Shown here: positions 1-12,988 of the stretch, piece by piece
How positions within the stretch are numbered: position 1 is the stretch's first letter
How the letters are laid out: every line of letters starts with the position of its first letter
Source: Mesostigma viride
Lineage: Eukaryota > Streptophyta > Mesostigmatophyceae > Mesostigmatales > Mesostigmataceae
DNA: 64,000 nt
Assembly: GCA_009746045.1 (NCBI GenBank)
Contig: RPFO01000213.1
Location: 4,559,661 to 4,623,660, forward strand
Reading direction: 5' to 3'
Made by a program: the position numbers and the translations under genes
The notes under the pieces: generated by a model
What the model saw: only the letters and a program-made list of their open reading frames with translations
What the model was told of the DNA's origin: nothing
Database searches by the model: none

Positions 1-1931
1 ACCTGGTTGGCCCGTCTTAAGCCCCCCGGCAGGGCCCACATCGGTATTCACCTGGTCTGTGCGGGCAAGATGGCCGGCAAAGAGGAGGCGGCGGTGTCGG
101 ATGGTATGGGTGACAAGAGGGAGCTCGCAGTAGAGCTCGGCCCGGGTGCGGCGTTCTTGGTAGCGGACGCCGAGGATATGACGGAGCATTCGAGTGACGG
201 TACGTGCCGTCAAGCTGCTGGCTCAGCGCCTGGTCCAGGGTCCACGCCTCGCAGCCATAAAGGAGGATGCTGAGGACAAGGGCCTTGAACAGAATGCGCT
301 TGCGTCGCTCACTCAGGTAGCAACCGGGTCCAGAACCTGTCGAGGCGGCGGAGGGCCGCCCAGGCCTCGCCAATGCGGGTGTTGATGTCGTCGGCCGTGG
401 AGGGAAGCCAGCTGCCAAGGAGCTTGAAGCGAGTCGCCGGGGGGACGGGGCTGCCGTCCAGCAAGAGGAGGGTGGGTGGGGCTATCCCAGCAGGGAAGCC
501 GATGGCCATGACCTCCGTTTTCTTGCTGATCATAAGCCCCACCGCCCGCGCTTCCAGTGATAAGCTGTCTAGCCAGAGTTGGGCTGACTCCGGGGTTTCC
601 ACGAGTGTCGTGTTGATCAGCGTAGATCAGATCGCTCAGGCGGTAGGGTGGGTCAACCCCGCCGTAGCTGGCGTACTCCGTGACCTCGATCCTCGGCGGG
701 CGCCCTAGCTCCACCCGGGCGAAGCGGGCTTGTGTGCACGCCGCATAATATAGTCCACCATAATGATGAATAGATATGGGGAGAGCACACAGCCCTGCCA
801 CACCCCGGTGTGCAGGGCCGGGGAACGCCGGAGTGACGCAGTCGGCGGTACGGACCTGGGCTTGGGACCCTTCATAGAACTGGCGGATGATCTCAATTAA
901 CGATGTACGATGGGACACGGAACAGGTGAAGGACCACCCACAGGGCGTCCCATATAACCGTATCGAATGCCTTGGTGTAATCCATGCGAAGATCAATAGC
1001 AATGGCAAGAGGCCGGGGGCCAGGCGGCCCACTTCCTCGATCAGGCGGCGCGCGGTAATGGTGACCATAACACAATTGCGACCAACACGGAAGCCCATCT
1101 GGGACTCACCTAGGTGGGGATCGAGGCTGGCGCGCATGTGGTTCAGCAGGAGACGCTCAGCACGCAGCTTTGGAGGCATACGCCGCGGTAGTTGCCGGTA
1201 TGCGCGGCGGACCCCTTGCCCTTGTAAAGCATGACCCGGACAGCGGTCTTCCAATACGTCGGCGGGGGGAGGCCATCTCGTAGAATCCGGTTGCAAACAC
1301 CCCGGAGGAAAGGCTCAAGCTCAGGCATCTTAACCACCTCCGGTGAAATATTGTCCACTCCCATGGCAGCATCATTGCGGAGGGTGTAGATGGCAGCAGC
1401 CCATTCCTGGGGAGTCCACTCGTCGTGGGGGCCGTCCACCAGGGGGCCGGAGAGCGGTGGGACCAGGTAGTCCGTCTCGCTGGTGGGCGCCTGCGGGGGC
1501 TCAATGGGGCCGCCTCGGCTGGCCGCAGGGCGTGCAGCTGCAGCGGGGTCAATTAAGCGGGGGGGGCGGGCCAGGGGCCCCCGATAGTTTGGCCTGGGAG
1601 CTGAACCAAATCTCAAGGCGTTCACTGGGGGTGCCTGGGATGTCAGCCCGTTGCGTTTCCCGCCGTCCGGTGAGACGGTCGAGAGAGCGCCAGGCCGCCT
1701 TGTGCATGCTGGTTGGCGGCCGTGTGGCGATTGATTTCGGCGGCAAGTGCCGGTCTCCACCTCCTCCGCATGTGCGGCAGTACATGCTTGAGTAAGCCGT
1801 TCCTGGTACGGGTACAGGTCCTCCACAACGGTCCGAGCCCCGCCAAAATGCAGCCTCGTAAGGAGGACCCGAAAAGTGGCGCGAAATGAGATTTTTGGTG
1901 TATGCGTGCACGACGGTGACCGAATTTCCAC
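1..1931 (-). pseudogene. LINE ORF2, reverse-transcriptase half, decayed
   Basis: Minus-strand remains of a non-LTR retrotransposon ORF2. Reading down from about 1600, the frames give TDYLVPPL, the RT entry region with LYKGKG and NYRGVCLQS (about 1150-1250), a palm motif AFDTVIWDAL (about 950), GVWQGCVLSPYLF (about 780-830), a damaged catalytic box read as IYADQHD instead of YADD (about 640), SKKTEV, and the C-terminal LLYGCEAWTL motif near 230-260. At least four frame changes separate these blocks, so no product is made. The same motif order occurs in the better preserved copy at 45393-47240, so the two belong to one family or close families. The element runs off the left edge of the window. 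Confidence 0.88.
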
Positions 1932-2657
1932 CGACAGGCATGGCGGCCTGGCAGGCTATCGTGAGCGAATAAAAAGGCAGTATCGAGGCTGGAAATTTTA
2001 TTGTATGCTCCTAGGGTCATATATTACTTGCCGTTATTTTTTTTCGCCACAAATTCTGCGGAGTCCTTCAGCATTTTGGCGTCATTCACAGGTGGGTGCC
2101 TGTTTTGTCGCCGATTTTCTCTCGACCCCACCTACCTGCAGCAAAAAATTTTCCCGATGAAAGTGAATTTTCCCGATGAAAGTGAATTTTTTAGTTTTTA
2201 AGGCCTTGACCGAAGCACTTTTTTCATTACCGGCTCAGTTTGCTTTAACCGAGCTGGCGCGATTTTTTATCCAATTTCTAGGCTGGGCCAGGCGTCGCAG
2301 ACCGTAATTCGTTTTTAAGTGCTTTTGTGCCCGATATCGTGTCTTTTGCAGGCGTTCTTGGCATCAAAGACGCCATGGCGTCAGGGGCTAAAACGGACCT
2401 CCGCACGTTCGTTAACTGCGGCGAGCATGTCAATGCCGCCAGCAATTTTTGCTGCCGCGTCTGTGACACGGTTGCGATGCAAGACCGTTGTCGACGTGAC
2501 GGAGTGGTATGTGCACATTCAGGTGCGAATTTCTTCGCTGTTGAAACCCCGGCCGGTAGCAGACAAGTATTTCACCGTATCCCCTTTCCCCGAGTCTCTC
2601 TTTTCCGTCATGTTTTCATCTTACGGAAAGCGCGTATAAAGCATCAGTGAGCGACAG
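1932..2657. other. No gene recognised; AT-rich spacer
   Basis: I see no gene here. There is a 20-bp direct duplication (TTTTCCCGATGAAAGTGAA) at about 2149-2190. The plus-strand open frame at 2327-2650 resembles nothing I know. Confidence 0.4.
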
Positions 2658-2741
2658 TATGATGGCGAGCCGTTTGCTCGCATCAGGGCTGTGCGGCTTA
2701 TTCTAGAGAGAAGCGACATCAAGCAGATTTTGCAGCCGGAT
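2658..2741 (+). CDS. Possible exon, unknown product
   Basis: A short open block that looks coding. It follows an AG (GACAG) and ends at a good donor, GAT|GTGAGG. The frame contains YDGEPFARI and ILERSDIKQI and would otherwise stop at about 2781. Directly after it comes the 1.7-kb tetranucleotide array, and a second exon-like block starts at 4467 after an AG. The phases of the two blocks do not match, so an exon would be missing or the pairing is wrong. I do not recognise the protein. Confidence 0.25.
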
Positions 2742-2783
2742 GTGAGGGAGGGGCCCTGCTGGGGTGGGAATAAACTGCTGTGA

Positions 2784-4463
<1,680 letters not shown>

Positions 4464-4466
4464 TAG

Positions 4467-4695
4467 TAACTTGCACATGCACCACATGCGCAAGGAGGAC
4501 ACCAAGAGCTTCACCAACCACCGTCGAAAGCTTGGCTGTGATGCCAAGGGCAAGGGTATGGGGGTGTCCATGTTGACACAGTGCATGAAGGCTGACAAGG
4601 TCAGGCAGAGATTGTGCAGGGAGGTGCCACTACCTCCTAGCGATACCGAAATGAGGGCGCGCAACCGCATAAGCGCCATGCCGCCTGTTGAGTAA
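4467..4695 (+). CDS. Possible terminal exon, unknown product
   Basis: After the (CTCA)n array an acceptor-like CTCACTTAG precedes an open frame of about 75 codons ending in TAA at 4693-4695. It is rich in charged residues ([33 protein letters not shown]) and unlike the repeat beside it. If it is an exon, the whole array lies in its upstream intron. I do not recognise the protein; it could also be a decayed transposon fragment. Confidence 0.3.
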
Positions 4696-5057
4696 TTTGC
4701 AGCTACATTACTTGGCATGCTGTGGGTGCACGTGTAAAATGACCTTTCTAGCCATGCATGCGACAGCTGCCAATATTATGTTCAGCAAGCTCCTCCGTAG
4801 AATAGAGATTGCGTGAGCATCCACATGGCCACATGTGCATATTGTCAGCTGTGTCTATATCAATGAACTTTTATGTATGTCTCCTGGACGTTGTCTTATA
4901 TCACTCGTGAATGGTTTCCATGTTTTAGTGAGTCATCTTATTTGAGTTGACCAGATTGTCTCCTTGATATTCCACACTGGCAGTTTCGCATCCATGGGAA
5001 AGAATTTGTAATGGAAACTGGCAGGTATGGCATTGATAACTCTACCAAATAGAACAT
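4696..5057. other. No gene seen; possible diverged repeat copy at its end
   Basis: No coding signal. The stretch from about 4955 resembles, in the same orientation, part of the 173-bp repeat that follows (a TTGTAATGGAAACTGGCA-like core), so it may be a decayed fourth copy. Confidence 0.35.
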
Positions 5058-5576
5058 GATGGGCCTGAATTTTTGTGGAATGTCTAAAATCATGATGGCT
5101 AAGATGCATGCAAGTTTCCAGCCTCAACAGAGCACATCTTGTACGGAAACTGCAATGAAATGTGATGAAAAATACGAAAAACGTGCATTTTTGGTAACAT
5201 TTGTGAGCAAACTGACATCAAATACCCTCTGATGGTTCTGAATTTTTGTGGAATGTCTAAAATAATGATGGCAAAGATGCATGCAAGTTTCCAGCCTGGA
5301 CTGAGCACATCTTGTATGGAAACTGCCATGGAATGTGATGAAAAATACGAAAAACGTGCATTTTTGGTAACATTTGTGAGCAAACTGACATCAAATACCC
5401 TACGATGGACCTGAATTTTTGTGGGATGTCTAGAATAATGATGTTTAAGATGCCTACAAGTTTCCAGCCTCAACCGAGCACAGCTTGTACGGAAACTGCA
5501 ATGAAATGTGATGGAAAATTCAAAAAACGCACATTTTTGCTAGCATTTGGTGGCATTTTGTTACCAAATGCGGTTG
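5058..5576. repeat. 173-bp tandem repeat, three copies
   Basis: Copies start at 5058, 5231 and 5404 with the landmark GAT-GG-CTGAATTTTTGTGG; both spacings are exactly 173 bp. The first two copies are very similar and the third is more diverged toward its end. The unit has nucleosome-like length and no coding capacity. Confidence 0.92.
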
Positions 5577-5864
5577 AATGACCATCAGATCTTGTGCACA
5601 GTCATTAGTCATGAGTATCAACTTACTTGCAAACAGCCAGGTCGATCAAGAACTCTTTATTTGCATATTAGAATGTATTTGTTTATATTAAAATCTGGAA
5701 AACTGCTAAAAATAGACATGCCAAAAATAGGTCAGCTGAGGTCCGGTAAGTCCGAAAAGTTGCAATCCTTCTACTGGTGTCCTGAACATGCTACCTACCA
5801 AGATCTAGCATGTTTCGACAATATTTGCATCGTACAGGAGTTATAAGGCTGTTTTTTGGCACTT

Positions 5865-7290
5865 TCAGACCGTTGTGTCCCCGCGGCGGCGGGCCTGCGC
5901 TAGCGCCAGCCGGGCGGCAACCACCTGGGCGTCGCGCAGGTAGAGCGGGGCTGGTCGGGTGCGGGGTAACTTGCTCGGGGAGTTCAGCTTAGAGCCAAGT
6001 TCCACCGATCGCATGAACAGTTCGTAGGGTGGCGCGAGATCTACACCGCGATCTGCGTCCAGGTACATCAAAGGTTGCGCGTCCACGAAGGCAGACCTGA
6101 TTGCATCGCGGCGTATCTCATCCGCTGACCACTTCTCCCTGCGCCCACGGACGGGGGCGTAAGCAGGTCCAGTCAGGGCGGGGCCGGGGGCGGCGGCGCG
6201 CAGGGGCCTAAAGACGTAGGCGCAAGGTTGCGGTGACCATGCGGTGATCCGATGCGACACTGGGGGTGCATGGTCAGCGTACGGGCATCGATGACGGAAG
6301 AGCGCCAGCACTTGCGCACAAGTATGTAGTCCAAGCATACATACACATCGCCGCCGAGGGAGCATCGAGCCAGCCGCCCTGCGCACGGGGCCCACAAAGG
6401 TCACTAGTGCATCAGGCGGTTTAGCAAACAGCGTATTGGCAGCAGTCAAGTCCCCCTCCGGTGAGCAGTTGCTCAAGTAGGGGGGTGTTGGCATTGCTAT
6501 CGGTTAGGCGCGGCGCATACATGCAGCCCCTGCGGCCCACGGGCAGGGTCGCGTTGGCATCCACCAAGATGGCAACGATGTATTGACGTGGGATCTGTTT
6601 CTCTATGTCGAGCAGCTGGTTGAATTGAACGCTGCGCGGTCCTCGGCCGGGTGCCCAGCATGTGGGGCCGGCATATCCGACAATTACCGAGAGCATAATG
6701 GGGGTCCGTCCTTCAAGGGAGCGGAAAGTGCACTGAAGGATCCGATAAGAGCAAAGTTTGTGGTCCACGAGCTGGGCGGCAGCGGTGGGGGAGCACAGCA
6801 GGCCCACTCCTCCCTGACCCGGTGCATGCGCCGGGCCGCACAGCAGTTGCCATTGTAGTGCGAGGGTGACACGCTGAACGGGGCCCTCAAAGGAGCGTCG
6901 GTGCTCTTGGACCCCAAGCACATCAATGCCATATAGGCGGCAGTAGTGGACAAGCTCGTTGGCCCGGCCGCGGGGGGGCATCTCCCCCGGGCAGGGTGCG
7001 GACATTGTAGGTATAGCGATGCGCAGCGAGTGGTGCCGGCGTTGGCCCAGCAGGGGCCGCCGGGGACCCGCGGTGTCGGCAGGGGGTTGGGGGGAGGCTG
7101 GTGGGGACGTGTGTGCGGCGTGAGATAACATAGTGCTTTTCAACGCGCATAGGGCACCCTCCAGGCGGGCGGCGCGACTTGCTCGCCTGGTCTTGGGGTC
7201 AAAGAATGCAGCATACCGTTGGGAGTGCCGGGTTGCGAAAGCCAGCAGGCGCTCCTTGTTGCGAAGTTGGCGATGAGGGGTATAAAACAA
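5865..7290 (-). pseudogene. LINE ORF2, AP-endonuclease (EEP) half, decayed
   Basis: Minus-strand frames carry the endonuclease/exonuclease/phosphatase domain of a non-LTR retrotransposon: TYNVRTL followed by YGIDVLGVQEHRR (about 6890-7020), GVGLLCSP, VILVDANA-like text (about 6560), then D-YILV and a degraded C-terminal SDH region around 6220-6330 in another frame. This domain nicks target DNA during target-primed reverse transcription. Several frameshifts make it non-functional. It lies head-to-head with a plus-strand LINE 3' end (7529-7775), as if the 5' part of one element were inverted. Confidence 0.82.
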
Positions 7291-7528
7291 TCCTACTCCA
7301 TTTTTATTGTGCCCTAGACCCTAGGGGCCTTGCCTATAGCATGCTTCCCGCGTTTGCAAACACGCGGCTTCCTCACTGGAGTGGGGGTCGTAGTCCTCTA
7401 TAACCTGAGTCTACCTGGTTGGTGCCAGCTAAGTGCCCTACTACAGCTGCAGGCGCCGCTGCTTGATGGTGCTGCATGATAAGTGGCATGCCTAAGTACA
7501 AGTCTCTCTCTCCCGTCTTTGGACTGCC

Positions 7529-7775
7529 ATGCAGGACAAGACGCGGTGGAAGAAGATTGTCAAGGCGCACACGCCAGCCCCTGTGGGCAAGCCGCCTCCC
7601 CCCAAACGGAGGAGCCGTTTTGATGAGTAGCGTAGATAGGCTTTAGACTAGATATAGCTTAGAGTTAGGTTAGTTCGATTACGCGGCTTCCCCCACACCA
7701 CCCATCCAACCTGGAATATGTGCTACATGATCTCCCAACGGAGACATGTTATAATTTAATTTAATTTAATTTTAA
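7529..7775 (+). pseudogene. LINE ORF2 C-terminus and 3' end with (AATTT) tail
   Basis: The plus-strand frame MQDKTRWKKIVKAH ... KRRSRFDE ends at TAG 7628-7630 and has the basic, proline-rich look of a LINE ORF2 C-terminus. About 145 bp of 3' untranslated sequence follow, ending CTCCCAACGGAGACATGTTA and a pentanucleotide tail of AATTT units. The same CTCCCAACGGAG-T-ATGTTA end with an AATTC tail occurs twice at about 27780-28105, so this is the 3' terminus of one LINE family. Confidence 0.65.
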
Positions 7776-7844
7776 GTACAAGTCCTCCTTGCGAATGCAA
7801 TGCCGTAGTGACACAATTAATTAAATTAAGTAATATTGCGAACA

Positions 7845-7905
7845 TACTATACGTACTCCGTGGCATGCCTTTTCGCATGACACACAAGTACTTACTTACT
7901 TACTT
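7845..7905 (+). repeat. Dispersed CTCCGTGGCATGCC motif with (ACTT)n tail
   Basis: GTACTCCGTGGCATGCC, then CGCATGACAC and an (ACTT)n run. Versions recur at 28104-28145 and 47773-47820, each ending in ACTTACT repeats. It is probably the 3' terminus of a LINE- or SINE-type family. Confidence 0.6.
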
Positions 7906-8310
7906 ACGAACATAGCTCCGTGATCAGAATAGCTCCGTGGGGAGCATATGTAACACATAGTCCTGAGAAGGGCATATCAAGGAGACAACCAGCGCAGGCC
8001 AGAAATCGGGAAAATATGGCATATGGTTTTTTATACAGTCTGGGCTACAACCTGCAGGTGGAGGATGTAAACTGCCATGCACCTACTCTGGGTGTACAAG
8101 GTGCACCTGCACCACCATGATGTATCATACCTTAAAGAAGGCCTGCATGACACGGGGTGGAAGATGATTATGTCTAGGCAATAGCTAGAGCATGGCATCT
8201 AGTGACACTATAGCGAAGGGTTCGAGCACGTGCCTGGCGTATTACATATAGTCCACCACTAAAGAATGGGGTGTGGTGACAGGACACAACCGTTGCCAGA
8301 CTGCTGTAGA

Positions 8311-8505
8311 AGGATTAAAGAAAGAAAGAAAGAATGAGTGAGTGAGTGAGTGAGTGAGTGAGTGAGTGAGTGAGTGAGTGAGTGAGTGAGTGAGTGAGTG
8401 AGTGAGTGAGTGAGTGAGTGAGTGAGTGAGTGAGTGAGTGAGTGAGTGAGTGAGTGAGTGAGTGAGTGAGTGAGTGAGTGAGTGAGTGAGTGAGTGAGTG
8501 AGTGA
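8311..8505. repeat. (AAAG)5 then (TGAG)n microsatellite
   Basis: Five AAAG units run into about 42 perfect TGAG units. Long frames reading SLTH... on the minus strand are artefacts of the repeat. Confidence 0.95.
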
Positions 8506-10228
8506 CTTGCTTTGGTCCACAAGTACACCTTGCGAACCCCTTCCAACAAGAAGGCTCGCGTTTAAACTTGGGACCCGCTAAACATAATGGGCATGAGAAA
8601 AAACCCGTCTTTTTCTTGTTATGTTTTAAAAATAACCATTTTCAGCGGCCACAATCAAAGATCATGCACGATCATAAGTCAAAAAGCATATGCCGTGCGT
8701 TCCATGGGCACATGCATAAACTCAATCAGTTCGTTTCAAACGTATATACAGGCCGCCTATGCCTTGAACAAGGCGCAAGGCGTCTAGGCAGAGGAGCTGT
8801 GGGCCGGAAGCGCTGGCAACTTCTCGAGCGTGCCCTATTTGCTGGAACGGATTCACGTGGTCGCTGACGGTGATGTGTCCAACCTCCTCCTGGAATTGGC
8901 AGTCCTGAATTGTTCTTTGTATTGAATTAGGAAGTCATGACGGTTGGCACGTATTCCTGTATGCAATTGCGCGGAGTGGCTGGTGCAATAGCATGCTGTG
9001 AGACTGTACGTTCTTTGTGGAAAACCTTACCATTCCACTCGTAAGCAGCTGAAAATTGTACTTCATCTAACTGGGACTTTTCTATTCTAACCTACGCTCT
9101 CTCAACGTTCTGATGACTTCCGAGGCAGCTCGGTCAGAAAATTGCTATCATTTCGTGGCTGCAATACACAACACCGTGTATTGAACCCTCGTCTTGGAAT
9201 CAACAAGGTCGCTCATGTAGAACCGTAGCAATTACTGCTGCTTTTAGCACATTTGAGCGCCCCATAAATCCCGCTGCAGCTCCCATGTCAACTCTTCCCC
9301 GTTTTGCCTTTGGACAAGTCGACGACACTCAACTGCTGTTGTCCAGTTTCCAGTGAGGCAGTGACCACTAGCCACAGACTCTTAACCACTGAAGTAACCG
9401 GCCAGCCATCACCACACGACGAAGTAGTCATCCCGTCAATAGCCAGCCCGTCCGAGCTATGAAGAATTGCCGAGCTCTGATTACTGCTAACAGGCCTAAG
9501 TAGGGCATAATAATTCCTAACCGATGCGCCATCTGCTTGCATCCTAAATGCAACGGGTGCTACTGCAGGGGCGGAACCTCTGCCGCGGCGCTGGGTACGA
9601 CGCGGCGTCTCTTACCGTCAGATTCAATCAGGCCGTCCGATGGAGACCAGATTAACCCAAGAAGCTAGGCAAGGCTTCTTGGCCTTCATATCGAACGGGC
9701 CATCGCCTTCACCTTCATACTTACCTGGCAGGGGGGTAACTGCGATCACGATGGCAGTTCCTCTACGGAAAGCCGCTTCCATTGCACTACGGTTGCGGCG
9801 CTCTGTAACACGTGCCCACGTGGTACGCTGTACTGCATTATTTGTGGGAGGGGCTGCTGCGCTTGCGCAGTAGCCCACCAACTAAAAAAAAAAATACAAT
9901 CACCCTTGAAAGGAAGACAGACAGCTCATTTCTCCCGCTAGCTGTCTTGCACATTTTAAGGGGTAGAAACTACCAAGAAGTGTTTCCCGTGACTCTCCCC
10001 ACATCCTTCCTCACATCCAAAAATTGAGAGCACATGGATGGCGTCATGTGGGGCGCGTGAATAGATTTATGAATGACCAAAACCTGTATTTTATGAAACT
10101 TTTCAAGGCAAGAAACGAGTATGAAGTGAGACAACTATGCCTGGACGCATGGCGATCCAACGCCATAGAAGGACTAGGGTAGTTGTCTGAGAGGAAAGAC
10201 GCGAAGGCCGCGGGAGCCGCGTGGCTAT
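8506..10228. other. No gene recognised
   Basis: I find no conserved motif on either strand. The overlapping frames at 9624-9881 (minus) and 9640-9873 (plus) are free of stops, but I recognise nothing in either. Confidence 0.4.
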
Positions 10229-10457
10229 TCTGATCAGGCACGCCGCAGAGGTGAAAACCTCTGCGTTCAGTGCCGGGCCGCGGAAAACGCGGAAAACGCG
10301 ATCTGCAAATGAATCCGACCGGAATCGAACTGGGGACCTCTCGCACCAATTTTGCTGACTATAGGACGGACGTCTCCGGTTACCATGGCATCGCCAACTT
10401 ACACCTACAGTCATCCGCAAAAGTTCTCCTGTCCGGGGAGTGATGCAAGCCTTTCGG
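10229..10457 (-). mobile_element. ~230-bp short element, copy 1 (inverted to 11150-11380)
   Basis: Near-identical reverse complement of 11150-11380, differing by a few bases and a short variable patch. It contains the reverse complement of a B-box-like GTTCGATTCC next to a tRNA-like GAGGTCCCCAG. I could not find a target-site duplication around this copy. Confidence 0.75.
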
Positions 10458-11135
10458 ATTTGGTACTAGATAAATCACTCGAGATCTGTGTGTAGGAGTA
10501 CTACACACGTGTCTACACGCGAGACTTGTTCAGTCTCGCACCGTGAGACGGGCTGAACACGGCTGAAACCTTCTTGAGAAGGGGGCGTAGCCGGTACTAT
10601 CGAAAGCGGTACTATCGAAAGCGTGGCTATCTCTATATGAAGACTTGCATGGAGGGACTAGACAGAGGGTACCAAGAAAGGTTGATAGGGGAAACAAACA
10701 CACACGCCACCAACAAAAACAACCAAAACTAAGAAGGAGAAGAGGGAATGCATACACACATACACGAAGGGGCTTAAAGAAAAAGTAAGGATTACTGATA
10801 AATTACAAAGGGAAAAAAAAGGAAAAGAAAGAAAGAAAAAAGAAAAGAAAATGTAAATAGTAATAATACGAAGAATAATAAATAAAGACAAAGTAAAGAG
10901 TAATAATAATAACAAAAGCAAAAATAGAATAAAGAAAGAGGTCATTGCTGGGATGTGGTGAGGCACAGGCGATGTTGGAGTACGGGTCAGGAGTTCGATG
11001 TTTCAGCGCCCATGGTGCCCGGCCGGGGGTCTCCTATCCAACAGGGTCTAAAGCCTCGTGCCCAGAGCTCACTTAATGAAAAAGTGTAAGGTGAAAAGGG
11101 GGTAGGCAGTGAAAAAATAGATAGGATGAACAAAC
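10458..11135. other. A-rich spacer between inverted element copies
   Basis: No gene. 10800-10935 is very purine- and A-rich (GAAA, AATAAT runs). At about 10990 GGAGTTCGATGTTTC resembles a polymerase III B box, but no companion A box convinces me. Confidence 0.35.
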
Positions 11136-11394
11136 ATAACAGTGAGAGTCCGAAAGGCTTGCATCACTCCCCGGACAGGAGAACTTTTGCGGATGACTGT
11201 AGGTGTAAGTTGGTGATGCCATGGTAACCGGAGACGTCCGTCCTATAGTCAGCAAAATTGGTGCGAGAGGTCCCCAGTTCGATTCCGGTCGGATTCATTT
11301 GCAGATCGCGTTTTTCCGCGTTTTCCGCGGCCCGGCACTGAACGTAAATGGTTTTCACCTTTGCGGAGTGCCTGATCAGAATAACAGTGAGAGT
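11136..11394 (+). mobile_element. ~230-bp short element, copy 2, with 14-bp TSD
   Basis: The element proper is 11150-11380, starting CCGAAAGG and ending CTGATCAGA. It is flanked on both sides by the 14-mer ATAACAGTGAGAGT (11136-11149 and 11381-11394), a target-site duplication of the length left by LINE-dependent retroposition. Inside is GAGGTCCCCAG-TTCGATTCC, similar to the 3' half of a tRNA with a B box. It has no coding capacity. A tRNA-derived SINE is the simplest reading, but the B box is unusually far (about 125 bp) from the left end and there is no clear 3' simple-repeat tail. Confidence 0.75.
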
Positions 11395-11436
11395 AATAAA
11401 GAGGGGATAAGGCACAAAGAGAAGTGACTATTCAAC

Positions 11437-11640
11437 TGGTTATTGCCCCTGAGGATAACCACTACACTACCGCCTCGTCTGCCATTACAGTAGAGGACAG
11501 CTCAGATGAGGATTAGATCCCCCTCTAGTGACTATCAAGCCTGGATTGATGTGGAGGTGGGGCATGGTGCAGGCGATATTTGTAACTTTCGTGTAATTAT
11601 TTTCTAATGAGATTAGCATAGTACTCCTTGGACGCTCCAT
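11437..11640. repeat. Dispersed repeat shared with 47690-47780; possible SINE
   Basis: The segment from CCCTCTAGTGACTAT to AGATTAGCATAGTACTCC matches 47690-47780 in the same orientation with small insertions. The minus strand at about 11445-11485 reads GGTAGTGTAGTGGTTATCC, a good match to a tRNA A-box region. A tRNA-headed SINE is possible, but I could not define its ends. Confidence 0.45.
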
Positions 11641-12401
11641 CGAGGAGCTTTGGCCCCCAAAGCCCCTCACCACCACCTTAACCGAATCCTCCATCCGCTC
11701 ACTCCTCAAGGAGGCCCTCGAGCAGCACGTGGCCCCCATCGCTGCAGATGTGGCGGCCATGGGCAGCACGTTGGCTGCCGAGCTCCCCCTCGACCTCTCC
11801 ACCATTTCCACCGCCACCTCCACCCTCCTCGCCTCCTCCACCGCCGCCATCCCCTCCTCCGACTCCATCACCGCCCAGCTCCGCGACATCGACCAGCGCC
11901 TCAAGGATAATGCAATCGCTATCGAGGTCTTGCAGAACGTACACAGCAGGCCTCACCGCCCAGGCAGTGAAGGACATTGCCGCCAAGCCAGCCTCGGCTG
12001 GCCTGGCCGGCGATGCTCCTCCCATCACGACCTGGGCGGACATACCACCTCCACCACCTCCGCCGTCACAGCCCAGCTCCAGCGGCAGACGCTTGACCTC
12101 CGCGAGGACGCCGAGCTTGCCAAGCGCAGCCTCAACGCCATACTCAAGAACTTGGACATGGAAGAAGGTGAGAATTCCGAGAAGCTTGCACGTGCCTTTG
12201 AGAGCAAAATCCTTGCACGCATGGGCCTTCTTGGTGAGATCAAGCTGACCGCCCACCGCCTCCCCCGCGCGCGGGGTAAGGCAGGGGCGCCTCCGCTTCT
12301 TCTCATCTTTGATAGCCCAGCGGACAAGATTTCGTTTCTCAGACGCCGCAAGCTGCTCGCGAATACTCCCTTCACCGTGGACGACGACTTGACCCTGGCA
12401 C
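11641..12401 (+). pseudogene. LINE ORF1, 5' part, interrupted by the LTR element
   Basis: The plus-strand frame from 11641 gives a Ser/Thr/Ala-rich coiled-coil-like segment (LLKEALEQHV, LRDIDQRLKDNA), then after a frame change TAQAVKDIAAKP, and after a second, compensating one RQTLDLREDAELAKRSLNAI, SKILARMGLLGEIKL and FLRRRKLLANTPF-TVDDDLTLA. The last block is typical of nucleic-acid-binding ORF1 or gag-like proteins of non-LTR elements. The frame stops at the LTR boundary; the continuation (RRRELWPTYIQLRQ) is found 14.7 kb away at 27131, after one GGCAC target duplication. Frameshifts mark it as a dead copy already used as a landing site. Confidence 0.65.
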
Positions 12402-12968
12402 TGTTACGCCGCAAGCCTCGGCCTCCACCTCTACCTCTACCTCTTCTGATACTACCTAGACTAGTAAGGCCGCCTCTAGTTAAACCCCTAGCGAAAGACG
12501 AACGAGACGATCCAGATCTCAATGCATTGACATATGTGCTACTGTAATATGCCATAGGCCATTTAACCAAACCCGTTTACTCCAGGAAAAGAGGAAGGAA
12601 ACACAACTACACTGCCGTGACCCAAGCCTATATGTGTTAATTTAACACACGCCGAGTGACCACACACGGAGTGGAACGTGCATAAATGGTCACCAACGGT
12701 CCAACAGGCTCGGGCCGATCCAGCCCTCGCCTGCCGAGACACAGAAACACAAGCAGGTGCACAGATGCACGCCGGTCCACTACATTCTACAAAAGGATAA
12801 GGACCACTAATAAAGTACGCGGCGCGGCGCCCAAAGGCACCCAATATACCACAGTACTGTTACGGGGACAATCATGTCCCCACTAGAACTGCACGTAACC
12901 TAAGAACAGCCGAGGCCAAGGACCTAATTTACGTCCGTAACTACAACGAATTGTTACGCGACGTAACA
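12402..12968 (-). repeat. 3' LTR (567 bp)
   Basis: Starts TGTTACGCCGC and ends GACGTAACA, with perfect 7-bp inverted ends. It matches 26555-27125 closely; the main difference is a 4-bp deletion. Confidence 0.95.
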
Positions 12969-12988
12969 CCTCCCCCCCCACAAAAGGT
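12969..12988 (-). other. Polypurine tract
   Basis: Directly inside the 3' LTR. The minus strand reads CTTTTGTGGGGGGGGAGG up to the LTR, a typical plus-strand primer for an LTR element. Confidence 0.8.

Noticed and set aside
11221-11320. Candidate tRNA gene around GGTCCCCAGTTCGATTCC
   Set aside because: Only the T-arm/B-box part looks tRNA-like; the T stem pairs poorly, no anticodon arm fits, and the segment is inside a short element with target duplications.
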